Positions 15,283 to 23,547 are shown, numbered from the stretch's first letter. The stretch is DNA of 28,832 nucleotides from an uncultured Oscillospiraceae bacterium (GCA_958436045.1 CAUBIP010000014.1:1-28832); one strand, 5' to 3'. Notes: a model not told the origin generated them from the sequence alone. Numbers and translations: made by a program.

Positions 15283-15678
15283 TCACGTGTCATTTTCTTG
15301 CTCCAGCGTCTGGAGGGCAAGGCCTGCCATTTTGGAGAGCTGCGCCAGCTGCAGCGCCCGGGCCAGGCGCTTCTGGTGCGCTGGGCTGACAAAGGGCTTG
15401 AGGGCCTCCAGCAGCGCCTGCTGCTTGGGCGCGCCGGCCTTTGCCGATTGCAGCTGCTGGGCCAACTGCAGCAGCTGGCCCGGGTCCGGCGCGGGCGGCG
15501 GGGCGTTGCCCGGGGCCTCAGGGCCATTGGATCCGCTGGATTCGCCGGGGCCGTTGTGGCTGCTGGGGCCGTCGGCGCTGGCGGGGCCGCTGCCCAGGAA
15601 GCTCTGGGCCAGCTGGAAGAGCGCATTCATTTGGGCCGGGTCCGCGAGCAGCTGATCGAGTTGTTCCGCCAGCTCCAT
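15283..15678 (-). CDS. Unrecognised small protein with helical ends and a low-complexity centre
   Basis: A 131-residue product with no family that I can name. The ATG at 15678 follows AGAGGTGA, 4 bases after the previous gene's stop. Residues about 1-32 ('LAEQLDQLLADPAQMNALF') and 82-131 ('KQQALLEALKPFVSPAHQKRL') are amphipathic helices rich in Leu, Ala and Gln. Between them lies a Ser/Gly/Pro/Asn-rich linker (about 33-70, with repeated N-G-P/S-G motifs) that should be disordered. There is no signal peptide or membrane helix. Its gene is the middle one of the cluster, so it probably acts with its two neighbours. Confidence 0.72.
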   Translation of the reverse strand: MELAEQLDQLLADPAQMNALFQLAQSFLGSGPASADGPSSHNGPGESSGSNGPEAPGNAPPPAPDPGQLLQLAQQLQSAKAGAPKQQALLEALKPFVSPAHQKRLARALQLAQLSKMAGLALQTLEQENDT

Positions 15679-15682
15679 GGCA

Positions 15683-15925
15683 TCACCTCTGGGCGCTGCG
15701 GTTGATCTGCTGCAACAGGGCGGCGGCCTCCTCGGAGGATAGGAACGGGGCGAGGGCAGCCTGGGCCCCGGCGGTATCGCCCGCCTTGAGCCGCGCCGCG
15801 GCCTGCTGCAGCGCCGCGCCGCCATCCTGGGTCAGCAGCTGCAGCAGCTTCTTGCCCGCCGGGCTGCCCAGCACCTGCCGCACCTGCTCCGGCTGAAAGG
15901 GCAAATTCTGATTTTCTGCAAACAT
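15683..15925 (-). CDS. Unrecognised 80-residue helical protein, first gene of the small-protein cluster
   Basis: The ATG at 15925 has a full AGGAGG 8 bases upstream. The product opens 'MFAENQNLPFQPEQVRQVL', continues 'GSPAGKKLLQLLTQDGGAAL' and 'ARLKAGDTAGAQAALAPFL', and ends 'EEAAALLQQINRSAQR'. It reads as three or four amphipathic helices with Gly breaks, soluble, with no cysteines. The 'AGDTAGAQAALAPFL' part resembles a single helix-turn-helix repeat of TPR type, though one unit is not enough to call it. I recognise no defined function. The plus-strand promoter of the phosphatase gene overlaps its start region. Confidence 0.75.
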   Translation of the reverse strand: MFAENQNLPFQPEQVRQVLGSPAGKKLLQLLTQDGGAALQQAAARLKAGDTAGAQAALAPFLSSEEAAALLQQINRSAQR

Positions 15926-15929
15926 GTTA

Positions 15930-15958
15930 TTGCCTCCTGTCGCAAGGATTGCTATAAT
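15930..15958 (+). promoter_or_regulatory. Promoter of the phosphatase-coaX operon
   Basis: TTGCCT (15930-15935) and a perfect TATAAT (15953-15958) have a 17-base spacer. The -35 overlaps the region just before the start of the divergent small-protein gene, so the two directions may interfere. Confidence 0.65.
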
Positions 15959-16061
15959 AGACGAATAAGATGGGGCGCGGAAAGGGCCGCGCCGCGGTGC
16001 GGGCGTCCGGCCGCAGCGGAAAGCTCCTGCCATGCCATGGTATGACCGCACGGAGGAAAGT

Positions 16062-16535
16062 GTGAGCGCAGTGAAAATTTTGGTTTTTTCGGATTCCCAC
16101 GGGCGCGTCGGCCCGATGCAGCGGGCCATTGACGCGGAGGTACCGGACCTCGTCTGCCACTTGGGCGACTGCGAGCGCGACTGCCGCCAGCTCGTCTGGG
16201 ACGGGCCACTCTGCCAGGTCTGCGGCAACTGCGATCTTGCCCCGGCGCAGCCCGGTGTCTACAGTGCAGCGTATGCGGGCTATCGGTTTTTTATGACCCA
16301 CGGGCATCTCTACGGCGTCAAATACGGCCTGCTGCGGCTGTCGCTGGCGGCGCAGGAGGCGGGGGCGGATGTGGTGCTGTTCGGGCACACGCATGTGCCG
16401 TATTGCAGCTGCGAGGGGGGCCGCTGGTTTTTAAACCCTGGCAGCTGCGGCCAGAGCGCCCTGCCGACCTATGGCATCATCGAGATCACAGACGGCGCGC
16501 TGACCTGCCGCATCGCGGCGGCGCCGGGCGAATAA
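16062..16535 (+). CDS. YfcE/MJ0936-type metallophosphoesterase
   Basis: A 157-residue calcineurin-like phosphodiesterase. All five metal-site blocks are visible: 'ILVFSDSHG', 'VCHLGDCE', 'VCGNCD' (where the family has G-N-x-D), 'FMTHGH' and 'LFGHTHVP', followed by 'LNPGSCG'. It should hydrolyse phosphodiester or phosphomonoester bonds using Mn or similar metals; the natural substrate is not known. The GTG at 16062 is chosen because GGAGG lies 5 bases upstream; a second GTG at 16071 is possible. CoaX follows 45 bases later and appears co-transcribed. Confidence 0.92.
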   Translation: MSAVKILVFSDSHGRVGPMQRAIDAEVPDLVCHLGDCERDCRQLVWDGPLCQVCGNCDLAPAQPGVYSAAYAGYRFFMTHGHLYGVKYGLLRLSLAAQEAGADVVLFGHTHVPYCSCEGGRWFLNPGSCGQSALPTYGIIEITDGALTCRIAAAPGE

Positions 16536-16580
16536 AAAAGCATTGCGGCCCATAAACGGGGCCGCTGGGAGGAAGCATGT

Positions 16581-17372
16581 ATGGTTTTAGGCATTGACAT
16601 AGGCAATACCAATATCGTCCTGGGCGGCTTTTCCGGCCGCAGGATCGAATTTGAAGCGCGGATGGCGACGGATCTTCTCAAGACGTCCGACCAGTACTGC
16701 GCGGAGTTAAAGAGTATGCTGGGGCTGTTTGATGTCCGGGTGCAGGACGTGGAGGATGTCATCATCTCCTCCGTCGTGCCGCCGGTTCTAAACTCGTTTA
16801 AGACGGCCATCCGCAAGCTGACGGGGCTGGAGTGCATGATCGTCGGCCCCGGGCTCAAGACGGGACTGGATATCCGCATCGACAACCCCCGTCAGGCGGG
16901 CAGCGACCTTATCGTCGCCGCGGTGGCGGCGATCCAGGAGTACGGCGCGCCGCTGCTCATCGTCGATATGGGCACGGCAACGACGATCTCCGCCATCAGT
17001 GCCGACGGCGCGTATCTCGGCGGCTGCATCTGCCCGGGGGTCAGGATCTCCCTCGACGCCCTCATCAGCCGGACAGCCCAGTTGCCGGGCATCAGCCTGG
17101 GCGAGCCCCAGCGGGCCATCGGGCACAACACCGTCGACTGCATGCAGTCCGGCGTCATGATCGGTGCGGCGGCGATGCTGGACGGCTTGGTAGAGCGGAT
17201 GGAGGAAGAGCTGGGCGCGCCGGTGAAGGTCATCGTGACCGGGGGCATCTCCCGGTTCATCCTGCCGTACTGCCGCCGGGAGATGCACTACGACAAGGAC
17301 CTGCTCCTCAAGGGCCTCATCACCCTCTACCACAACAACGCCCGGCAGAAGCCGAAGGCGGCCCGGGATTAA
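16581..17372 (+). CDS. coaX: Type III pantothenate kinase
   Basis: CoaX phosphorylates pantothenate, the first step of coenzyme A synthesis, and unlike type I enzymes is not strongly feedback-inhibited. The 263-residue protein belongs to the ASKHA fold: phosphate-1 loop 'MVLGIDIGNTNIVLGGF', the 'DMGTATTISAI' block (catalytic Asp), 'GGCICPGVRISLDAL', and phosphate-2/adenosine region 'VIVTGGISRFI'. GGAGG precedes the ATG. The ECF S component 450 bases downstream is probably its substrate importer. Confidence 0.95.
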   Translation: MVLGIDIGNTNIVLGGFSGRRIEFEARMATDLLKTSDQYCAELKSMLGLFDVRVQDVEDVIISSVVPPVLNSFKTAIRKLTGLECMIVGPGLKTGLDIRIDNPRQAGSDLIVAAVAAIQEYGAPLLIVDMGTATTISAISADGAYLGGCICPGVRISLDALISRTAQLPGISLGEPQRAIGHNTVDCMQSGVMIGAAAMLDGLVERMEEELGAPVKVIVTGGISRFILPYCRREMHYDKDLLLKGLITLYHNNARQKPKAARD

Positions 17373-17382
17373 ACGCCCGGGG

Positions 17383-17559
17383 TCAAAAGCAGAGGATCAA
17401 AAACGCCGTCAGCCCGACGATGCTGCAGACGCCGATGGCGGCGGTGACGATGGTCTCCAGCCAAGCGAGCAGCGCAATACGGCTGCGCCGGGGCGGCGCG
17501 GCGGCGGTCTGCGGGCAGGGCAGGGGAATGATCTTGGCGGTCTGTTTCCTCATAATCAT
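17383..17559 (-). CDS. Unrecognised 58-residue single-pass membrane protein
   Basis: The ATG at 17559 follows GAAAGGA by 4 bases; a second ATG two codons later has wider spacing. The product has a basic N terminus ('MRKQTAKIIPLP'), a Pro/Arg cytosolic stretch ('APPRRSRIA'), then one long hydrophobic helix ('LETIVTAAIGVCSIVGLTAF') running to the C terminus. A TATAAT with the extended TG lies about 85 bases upstream. It is convergent with coaX and divergent from the ECF gene. No family is recognised. Confidence 0.6.
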   Translation of the reverse strand: MIMRKQTAKIIPLPCPQTAAAPPRRSRIALLAWLETIVTAAIGVCSIVGLTAFLILCF

Positions 17560-17643
17560 AACGTCCTTTCTCTGGGCGGCGGCGCTGGCGGGCGAAAGAG
17601 CCCGGCCAGATCCGCCGCCTGGGCTTTGCTTGCTTCTAGTTTT

Positions 17644-17676
17644 ATTATAGCACAAGTTATGTCCAATAATTTGGAC
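17644..17676 (-). promoter_or_regulatory. Extended -10 promoter with adjacent palindrome
   Basis: On the minus strand, TGC-TATAAT puts the -10 at 17644-17649, with no clear -35. Just upstream, where the -35 would lie, sits GTCCAA-TAAT-TTGGAC (17661-17676), a perfect 6-bp inverted repeat with a 4-base centre, which is the geometry of an operator. It could control the small divergent gene, the ECF gene, or both. Confidence 0.5.
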
Positions 17677-17732
17677 AGTAGAGGCGAAACGAAAAAAAGT
17701 TTGTGCAGGCCCGCCGGTTTTGCAGATATTCC

Positions 17733-17761
17733 TTTACAAATCGGGAAAAAAGTGATAAATT
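17733..17761 (+). promoter_or_regulatory. Promoter of the ECF S component gene
   Basis: TTTACA (17733-17738) and TAAATT (17756-17761) are spaced by 17 bases, about 60 bases before the start codon. Confidence 0.55.
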
Positions 17762-17762
17762 A

Positions 17763-17813
17763 TTGCTGTATTGCGTTGCATCCGACAATGAGGGCGGAGC
17801 GACAGCAAGGAGG
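17763..17813 (+). promoter_or_regulatory. Structured leader directly before the ECF gene's SD
   Basis: TTGCTGT at 17763 can pair with ACAGCAA just before AGGAGG, closing an arc of about 48 bases. The SD sits at the foot of this stem. The shape would allow control of translation, but it matches no riboswitch class I know. Confidence 0.4.
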
Positions 17814-17821
17814 AATTGCAT

Positions 17822-18451
17822 ATGAAACACCGTTTGCACGACGTACGGTACCTGGTGCAGCTGGCGGTCCTGACCGCGCTTTTGCTGCTGTTGGAGATCA
17901 CCGGGCTGGGGTATATCAAGACACCTGTCCTGGAATTTACCGTGATGCAGGTACCGGTCATTCTCGGCGCTATCATCCTGGGGCCGGGCGCGGGCGCGCT
18001 GTTAGGGGGCGTGTTCGGGCTGACGAGCTTCTGGGAGTGCTTCGGCAAAAGCACGTTCGGCATGCAGCTGCTGGCCATCGACCCTTGGGCGACGGCGGTC
18101 GTCTGTATTGTCCCGCGGCTTTTGATGGGGCTGTGCTGCGGCCTGATTTTTCGGGCGCTGGCGGCAAAGCCGCGAAAGCTGCTGCCCTTTGCGGCGGCGA
18201 GCCTTTCCGGGGCGCTGCTCAATACCGTGTTCTTTATGAGCGCGCTGCTGCTGTTTTTTGGCGCGACGCCGTATCTCGTCGGCCTGCGGGCGTCTTTGGG
18301 CGGAAAGTCCATCCTGGGCTTTGTCGCGGCGATGGTCGGCGTTCAGGGCGTTGCGGAGGCAGTGATCTGCGGCGTTCTGGGGACGGTGATTGCGAAGGCG
18401 GTTTTCATAGCAGTCAAAAAAGGCGGCAACGCCACAGGGGAAAAGATGTAA
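17822..18451 (+). CDS. ECF transporter S component, probably pantothenate (PanT-like)
   Basis: An integral membrane substrate-binding subunit of an energy-coupling-factor importer, 209 residues with about six helices. The N terminus 'VRYLVQLAVLTALLLLLEITG' (given in part) and the 'MQVPVILGAIILGPGAGALLGG' region, followed by 'FGLTSFW', are typical of S components (PF12822). The ATG at 17822 follows AAGGAGG by 8 bases. The shared ATPases and EcfT must be encoded elsewhere (group II arrangement). Pantothenate is proposed only because coaX is close by; riboflavin, folate or other vitamins are not excluded. SecD begins 47 bases downstream. Confidence 0.82.
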   Translation: MKHRLHDVRYLVQLAVLTALLLLLEITGLGYIKTPVLEFTVMQVPVILGAIILGPGAGALLGGVFGLTSFWECFGKSTFGMQLLAIDPWATAVVCIVPRLLMGLCCGLIFRALAAKPRKLLPFAAASLSGALLNTVFFMSALLLFFGATPYLVGLRASLGGKSILGFVAAMVGVQGVAEAVICGVLGTVIAKAVFIAVKKGGNATGEKM

Positions 18452-18498
18452 ACGCCTGCGCGCAGAAAAGCGGGCGTTGCTAGGAGGCAGAAAGTTTT

Positions 18499-19776
18499 AT
18501 GAAGAAAAGTGTTGTAACTGTGCTGGTTATGGTGCTGCTCATCGCGCTGTTTGTCTACACGGCATTCTGCGGGATCGGCAGCGTGGTGCCCAGCACGCAG
18601 GACGGCGTTGTGCTTGGCTTGGACCTCGTCGGTGGCTCTGAGATCACCTACGAGGCGGTTATTCCCGACGGGACCGGCGCCAGCGCGATCTCCGATGGCT
18701 TGAAGAGCGCGACGACGATGCTCCGCCAGCGCCTGGACGTGCTGGGTTATACGGAAGCGAACGTGTACCAGTCCGGCGAGCGGCAGATCGTGGTCGAAAT
18801 CCCGAACGTGGACGACCCGGAGCAGGCCGTCAGCCAGCTGGGGACGACGGCTGTCGTCGAATTCCAGGACGCCGACGGCAAGGTCTGGCTCTCGGGCGCG
18901 GACATTGCGTCTGCAAAGTATCAGTATTCCGCCGTGGACGAAACGGGGATCGCCCAGCACCATGTCGTGCTGGAATTCACGAAGGAAGGCCACGATAAAT
19001 TCGTCGAGGCGACGAAAACCATCGCCAGCCGTACGGATGGCAAGAACTATCTCTCCATCCAGATGGACGGAGAGGAGATCTCCGCCCCGACGGTCGATAC
19101 GAAATACGCATCCACGGGCATTGACTCCGATTCCGCTATCATCACCCTTGGCAACAGTGCCGACGCCGACAGCGCGTCGTACCTGGCCAATATCATCGCC
19201 GCCGGGCAGCTGCCGTTTACGCTGGACTGTGTCAAGCTTCAGGCTGTCGGTGCGTCCTTGGGCGAGCGCAGCCTGCAGTCGAGCCTGCTGGCGGGCCTGA
19301 TTGGTATTATCCTGGTCATGCTCTTTATGATGATTATTTACCGTGTGATGGGCGTCATCTCCTGCCTGGCGCTGACGCTTTACAGCGCTGTGTTCGCGGT
19401 TCTCATCGCGGTGTTCCATATTAACCTGAGCCTGCCGGGTATCGCGGGTATCATCCTGACCGTCGGCATGGCTGTCGATGCCAATGTCGTCATCTTTGAA
19501 CGCATCAAGGAAGAGCTGCACCTGGGTAAGACGCTGCGCTATGCCATCGACGCAGGCTACAAGGGCGCGCTCCGGGCAATCATTGATGCCAATATCACGA
19601 CGATCATCGCAGCCGTCGTGCTGTGGATCTTCGGGACGGGCACGATCATCAGCTTCGCGCAGACGCTGTTTATCGGCGTTATCCTCTCGATGATCATTAT
19701 GCTGTTTGTAACGAAACTCCTGCTGAAGGCCGCCGTGGGGCTGCGGATCACGAACCCCAAGGCGTATTGCGCGTAA
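18499..19776 (+). CDS. secD: Protein translocase subunit SecD
   Basis: SecD works with SecF and the SecYEG channel, using the proton-motive force to pull secreted proteins out. The 425-residue protein has TM1 (about 5-27), an extracytoplasmic domain with 'GLDLVGGSEITYEA' and 'RLDVLGYTEANV', and a five-helix RND-type membrane block from about 262. That block holds 'LPGIAGIILTVGMAVDANVVIFERIKEE', given in part, where the Asp of V-D-A-N is conserved. AGGAGG lies 11 bases before the ATG. SecF follows 18 bases later as a separate gene, unlike the fused SecDF of Bacillus. Confidence 0.95.
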   Translation: MKKSVVTVLVMVLLIALFVYTAFCGIGSVVPSTQDGVVLGLDLVGGSEITYEAVIPDGTGASAISDGLKSATTMLRQRLDVLGYTEANVYQSGERQIVVEIPNVDDPEQAVSQLGTTAVVEFQDADGKVWLSGADIASAKYQYSAVDETGIAQHHVVLEFTKEGHDKFVEATKTIASRTDGKNYLSIQMDGEEISAPTVDTKYASTGIDSDSAIITLGNSADADSASYLANIIAAGQLPFTLDCVKLQAVGASLGERSLQSSLLAGLIGIILVMLFMMIIYRVMGVISCLALTLYSAVFAVLIAVFHINLSLPGIAGIILTVGMAVDANVVIFERIKEELHLGKTLRYAIDAGYKGALRAIIDANITTIIAAVVLWIFGTGTIISFAQTLFIGVILSMIIMLFVTKLLLKAAVGLRITNPKAYCA

Positions 19777-19794
19777 CGGAAGGAGGGGGCAAAC

Positions 19795-20715
19795 ATGGTA
19801 AAAAAATATTCTAACTTCAGCTTTACCGGCCATTTTAAAATCTTCGCGGTGATCTCGATTATCCTGATCGCCGTCGGCCTGGTGAGCCTCCTGCTTCTGC
19901 CCTTTGGGGTGAAGCTGTTCAACTTTGATATCGACTTCCTCGGCGGTACGACGATGCAGTATGAGTTGCATACGGACGTCACGGCCGATGTCACGAGCGA
20001 TATCGAGCAGATCGTCAAGGACACCAGCGGCAGCGCGCCGTCGTCCGTGACCCGGGCTGGCGACTCCGGTACGCAGGTCGTCATCAAGATGCTGGAGGTC
20101 GACTCCAACACCCGCGACGCCATCTTCAATGCCGTCGCCGAGAAATATGACCTGCAGGATGCCGATAATATCCGCAGCGATTTCGTCTCGTCCTCCGTTG
20201 GCGCGGACCTGACGAGCAAGGCCATCAAGGCGTCGCTCATCGCCGTGCTGCTGATCTTGCTGTATATCTCCATTCGGTTTGAATTCCGGTCGGGCGTTGC
20301 GGCAGTTTTGGCGCTGCTGCATGACCTGCTGGTAATGCTGAGCATGTACGTGATCTTCCAGATTCCGTTCAACATGAACTTCATTGCCGCGGCGCTGACG
20401 ATCTTCGGCTACTCCATCAATGCGACGATCGTCGTCTTCGACCGGATTCGCGAGAATAAAAAGAATGTCCAATTCAGTAAGGCGCCTTTTGCGGAGATCG
20501 TGGATAAGAGCATCTGGCAGACCATGGCCCGCAGCTTGAACACGACGTTTACAACCCTGGTCGTGATGGTCATGCTGCTGATCCTGGGCGTCAGCTCCAT
20601 CCGTAATTTTGCCGCGCCCATCTGTGTCGGCGTCATCAGCGGCTGCTATTCGTCCGTCTGCATCTCCGGTCCGCTGTGGAACCTCTTCAGCGGCAAGAAG
20701 GAAAAGGCAAAGTAG
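19795..20715 (+). CDS. secF: Protein translocase subunit SecF
   Basis: Partner of SecD in the export motor. It is 306 residues with the usual layout: TM1 (about 15-37), periplasm-equivalent domain beginning 'NFDIDFLGGTTMQYEL', and a C-terminal five-helix block. The signature 'TIFGYSINATIVVFDRIREN' carries the conserved Asp, with 'RSLNTTFTTLVVMVMLLILG' after it. GGAGG precedes the ATG. A strong terminator closes the operon. Confidence 0.95.
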   Translation: MVKKYSNFSFTGHFKIFAVISIILIAVGLVSLLLLPFGVKLFNFDIDFLGGTTMQYELHTDVTADVTSDIEQIVKDTSGSAPSSVTRAGDSGTQVVIKMLEVDSNTRDAIFNAVAEKYDLQDADNIRSDFVSSSVGADLTSKAIKASLIAVLLILLYISIRFEFRSGVAAVLALLHDLLVMLSMYVIFQIPFNMNFIAAALTIFGYSINATIVVFDRIRENKKNVQFSKAPFAEIVDKSIWQTMARSLNTTFTTLVVMVMLLILGVSSIRNFAAPICVGVISGCYSSVCISGPLWNLFSGKKEKAK

Positions 20716-20744
20716 TTTTTCAAATTATTTCGCGATTTACAGTA

Positions 20745-20775
20745 AAGAGCCAGGGCGAATAGCCCTGGCTCTTTT
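20745..20775 (+). terminator. Terminator after secF
   Basis: A perfect 12-bp stem, AAGAGCCAGGGC/GCCCTGGCTCTT, with a 5-base loop is followed by TT. It begins 29 bases after the secF stop. Confidence 0.92.
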
Positions 20776-20848
20776 GCGCTTTTCTGGAGGGCGCCGCGCG
20801 TCGGAAAGACCTGCGGCGCGGTTGTCAGAGCGTACCTACTGAATTTTC

Positions 20849-20864
20849 TCTTAAGTTATTAAGA
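20849..20864. promoter_or_regulatory. Palindrome upstream of the P-type ATPase promoter
   Basis: TCTTAA-GTTA-TTAAGA is a perfect 6-bp inverted repeat with a 4-base centre, 35 bases before the -35. It could be an operator; nothing identifies its protein. Confidence 0.35.
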
Positions 20865-20899
20865 ATATGTAAATTTCTGCGAAAAATGGGAAATAGGGG

Positions 20900-20928
20900 T
20901 TCAAAAATTGGTGAAAAAGGGGTATCAT
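20900..20928 (+). promoter_or_regulatory. Promoter of the P-type ATPase gene
   Basis: TTCAAA (20900-20905) and TATCAT (20923-20928) with a 17-base spacer, about 59 bases before the start codon. Confidence 0.5.
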
Positions 20929-20986
20929 GTTAGGGATGACAACGGCGCTGCGTTGCGGCGCGCGTTGGCGGCGAAAGGAGTGTGAA

Positions 20987-23476
20987 GTGACGATGCCAAA
21001 GGCGAAATCGGGCGATTCCCGCCGGGCGGCGGTCCGGGAGAAGCTGCGCCGGACGCAGGCGGCGGCGCCGCCGGTCAAGCGGCAGGCGCTGCCGGTCGTC
21101 TGCGCGGACCCGGCAGCAGGGCTGACCAGCGGCCAGGTCCGGGAGCGGGAGCGCGCGGGCTACTGCAATACGCCGGTGAATCCCCCCAGCAAAAGCGCAA
21201 AGCAGATCGTACTTTCGAATATATTTACCTACTTTAACCTGGTGTTCTTTATCCTGGCGGCGGCGCTGATTGCCGTCGGCTCCTGGCGGAACCTGACGTT
21301 TATGTTCATCGTCTTTGCCAATACCGGTATCGGCATAGTCCAGGAGCTGCGGTCGAAAAAAACGCTGGACAATCTATCAATTCTCTCAGCCCCGAAGGCG
21401 ACGGTCATCCGCAACGGAGAGCCGTTTACCTTGGACACGGCGCGGACGGTCCGGGATGATATCGTGATCTTCCAAAATGGCAACCAGATCTTTGCCGACG
21501 CCGAGGTCGTCGAGGGGGCGTGCCAGGTCAATGAATCCCTCATCACCGGCGAGGCGGATGAGATCAAAAAGGAGCCCGGCGACCAGCTGCTCTCCGGCAG
21601 CTTCCTGGTCAGCGGCAGCTGCAAGGCACGGCTGACGGCCGTCGGCGAGGATTCCTTCGTCTCAAAGCTGACGGTGGAGGCGAAGAAGGGGCAGCACACC
21701 CGCAAATCCGAGATGATGCGCTCTCTGACGAAGCTCGTCAAATGGATCGGCATCATCGTCATCCCCTTTGGCGTGGTGCTGGCGGTCAAGGAGGTTTTGT
21801 GGCTGCACCGGGATGTCGCCAGCGGCATTACGTCGACGGTCGCGGCGCTCATCGGCATGATCCCCGAGGGGCTGTACCTGCTGACAAGCCTGGCCCTTGT
21901 GGCGGGCGTCGTCCGTCTGGCCCAGCGCAAGACGCTGGTGCACGATATGGAGTGCATCGAGACCCTGGCCCGGGTCGATACCCTGTGCGTCGATAAAACG
22001 GGCACGATCACGGAAAATAAGATGATCGTGCAGGATATCGTCCCTCTGTGCCCGGAGCGGTACGAGGCTTCGGATATCCGCATGATCATGGCAGATTACG
22101 TTTTCGCCATGCAGGACGATAACGATACCATGGTCGCCCTGCGGCGGTATTTCACCGGCGAAGTCCGGCAAAAGGCCATCGAGACGATGCCCTTTACCTC
22201 TGCGAAAAAATACGGCGGCGTCAGCTTCGACGCCGAGGAGACATACCTTCTGGGCGCGCCGGAGATGCTGCTGCAGAGCCGCTATGACGAGATCACGCCC
22301 CAGGTCGAGGCGTATGCCAGCCAGGGCTGCCGCGTTTTGCTGCTGGCCCTGTATGATGGCGCGCTGTCGGATGAGGCCGTCGACTGTGGGAAGCTGTTCC
22401 CGCTGTCATTGATCCTGCTCAATAACAAGATCCGCGCCAACGCGCCGGAGACGTTCCGCTATTTTGCCGAGCAGGGGGTGCAGGTCAAGGTCATCTCCGG
22501 CGATAACCCGGCGACGGTCGCCAATGTGGCCATGCGGGCCGGGATTCCGGACGCGGACAAGGCCGTCGACGCCCGGACACTGACGACCCCGGCGGAGGTC
22601 AAGGCCGCCGCGCTGCAATACACCGTCTTCGGGCGCGTGACGCCGAAGCAGAAGCGGATGCTGGTGGATGCCATGAAGGCCGCCGGGCGGACCGTCGCCA
22701 TGACCGGCGATGGCGTCAACGATGTCTTGGCCCTGAAATCCGCCGACTGCGCCGTGGCGATGGCCTCGGGCAGCGACGTCGCCTGCCAGGTCTCGGATAT
22801 CGTGTTGCTGAATTCGGACTTCTCGTCCATGCCCAGCGTTGTGCAGGAGGGGCGACGGGTCATCAATAACATCGAGCGCTCCGCGGCACTGTATCTGGTG
22901 AAGAATATTTTCTCCTTCGTGCTGGCGTTTATCACCCTGTTTGCGACGCTGCCGTATCCCTTCACCCCGGCGCAGCTGAGCCTGGTCAGCGCCCTGACCA
23001 TCGGCATCCCGTCGTTTGTCCTGGCCATGGAGCCGAATAAGAACCGGGTCACGGGGCATTTTATGCGCAATGTCATCACCCGCGCCCTCCCGGCGGCGCT
23101 GACGGATATCGTTTTGATCGTCGGCATTCTGCTGTTCTATGTAGCGTTCAAGCTGGATGTCGGGGCGCTTTCGAGTATCTGCACCGCTGTGATGGGCATG
23201 GTCGGCCTGCTGATGGTCCATGAGACGAGCAAGCCGTATAACAAGATCCGCACGGCGATGATGATCTTCGTCTGCGTCGGCTTCGTCTTCTCGTTCCTGT
23301 TCCTCAAGACATTTTTCACCATCTCGGCCCTGGCGTGGTCGGATGCGTTGATCCTGATCGTCTTCCTGGCCCTGGCCGGTCCCGCCATGCGGCAGATGCA
23401 CGCCCTGACCGACCACCTCGGCAAGCTCCTGCAGCGCGTCGCACAGGCACCGAAAAAGAAAACGCGGAAGGCTTAA
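20987..23476 (+). CDS. Cation-transporting P-type ATPase, CtpE-like
   Basis: A membrane pump of 829 residues. The GTG at 20987 is preferred, with AAGGAG 6 bases upstream; ATG at 20993 is the alternative. A basic N-terminal tail of about 50 residues contains no metal-binding HMA domain. Actuator loop 'LITGEAD' (about 185-191), 'IPEGLYLLTSLAL' in TM4 (Pro293), phosphorylation site 'DKTGTIT' (Asp336) and hinge 'TGDGVND' (573-579) are all intact, so it should be active. The T-G-E-A-D and P-E-G-L-x-L-L-T-S forms match the CtpE/YfgQ group, whose mycobacterial member imports calcium; the ion here is inferred. It is monocistronic and closed by a terminator. Confidence 0.9.
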   Translation: MTMPKAKSGDSRRAAVREKLRRTQAAAPPVKRQALPVVCADPAAGLTSGQVRERERAGYCNTPVNPPSKSAKQIVLSNIFTYFNLVFFILAAALIAVGSWRNLTFMFIVFANTGIGIVQELRSKKTLDNLSILSAPKATVIRNGEPFTLDTARTVRDDIVIFQNGNQIFADAEVVEGACQVNESLITGEADEIKKEPGDQLLSGSFLVSGSCKARLTAVGEDSFVSKLTVEAKKGQHTRKSEMMRSLTKLVKWIGIIVIPFGVVLAVKEVLWLHRDVASGITSTVAALIGMIPEGLYLLTSLALVAGVVRLAQRKTLVHDMECIETLARVDTLCVDKTGTITENKMIVQDIVPLCPERYEASDIRMIMADYVFAMQDDNDTMVALRRYFTGEVRQKAIETMPFTSAKKYGGVSFDAEETYLLGAPEMLLQSRYDEITPQVEAYASQGCRVLLLALYDGALSDEAVDCGKLFPLSLILLNNKIRANAPETFRYFAEQGVQVKVISGDNPATVANVAMRAGIPDADKAVDARTLTTPAEVKAAALQYTVFGRVTPKQKRMLVDAMKAAGRTVAMTGDGVNDVLALKSADCAVAMASGSDVACQVSDIVLLNSDFSSMPSVVQEGRRVINNIERSAALYLVKNIFSFVLAFITLFATLPYPFTPAQLSLVSALTIGIPSFVLAMEPNKNRVTGHFMRNVITRALPAALTDIVLIVGILLFYVAFKLDVGALSSICTAVMGMVGLLMVHETSKPYNKIRTAMMIFVCVGFVFSFLFLKTFFTISALAWSDALILIVFLALAGPAMRQMHALTDHLGKLLQRVAQAPKKKTRKA

Positions 23477-23501
23477 AATCTGCGTGCATCAAAGCATATC
23501 A

Positions 23502-23533
23502 AAAAAGAGACGCACCGCGGTGCGTCTCTTTTT
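23502..23533. terminator. Bidirectional terminator between ATPase and lipoprotein genes
   Basis: A perfect 32-base palindrome centred on ACCGCGGT, with A-runs on one side and T-runs on the other. It serves the plus-strand ATPase gene and the minus-strand lipoprotein gene, which converge here. Confidence 0.93.
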
Positions 23534-23547
23534 GGTGTTAAAATAAC

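Noticed and set aside
18343..20472. A 709-codon open frame on the minus strand
   Set aside because: It lies entirely opposite the clear ECF, secD and secF genes, has no SD or family motif, and is explained by GC-rich codon bias.
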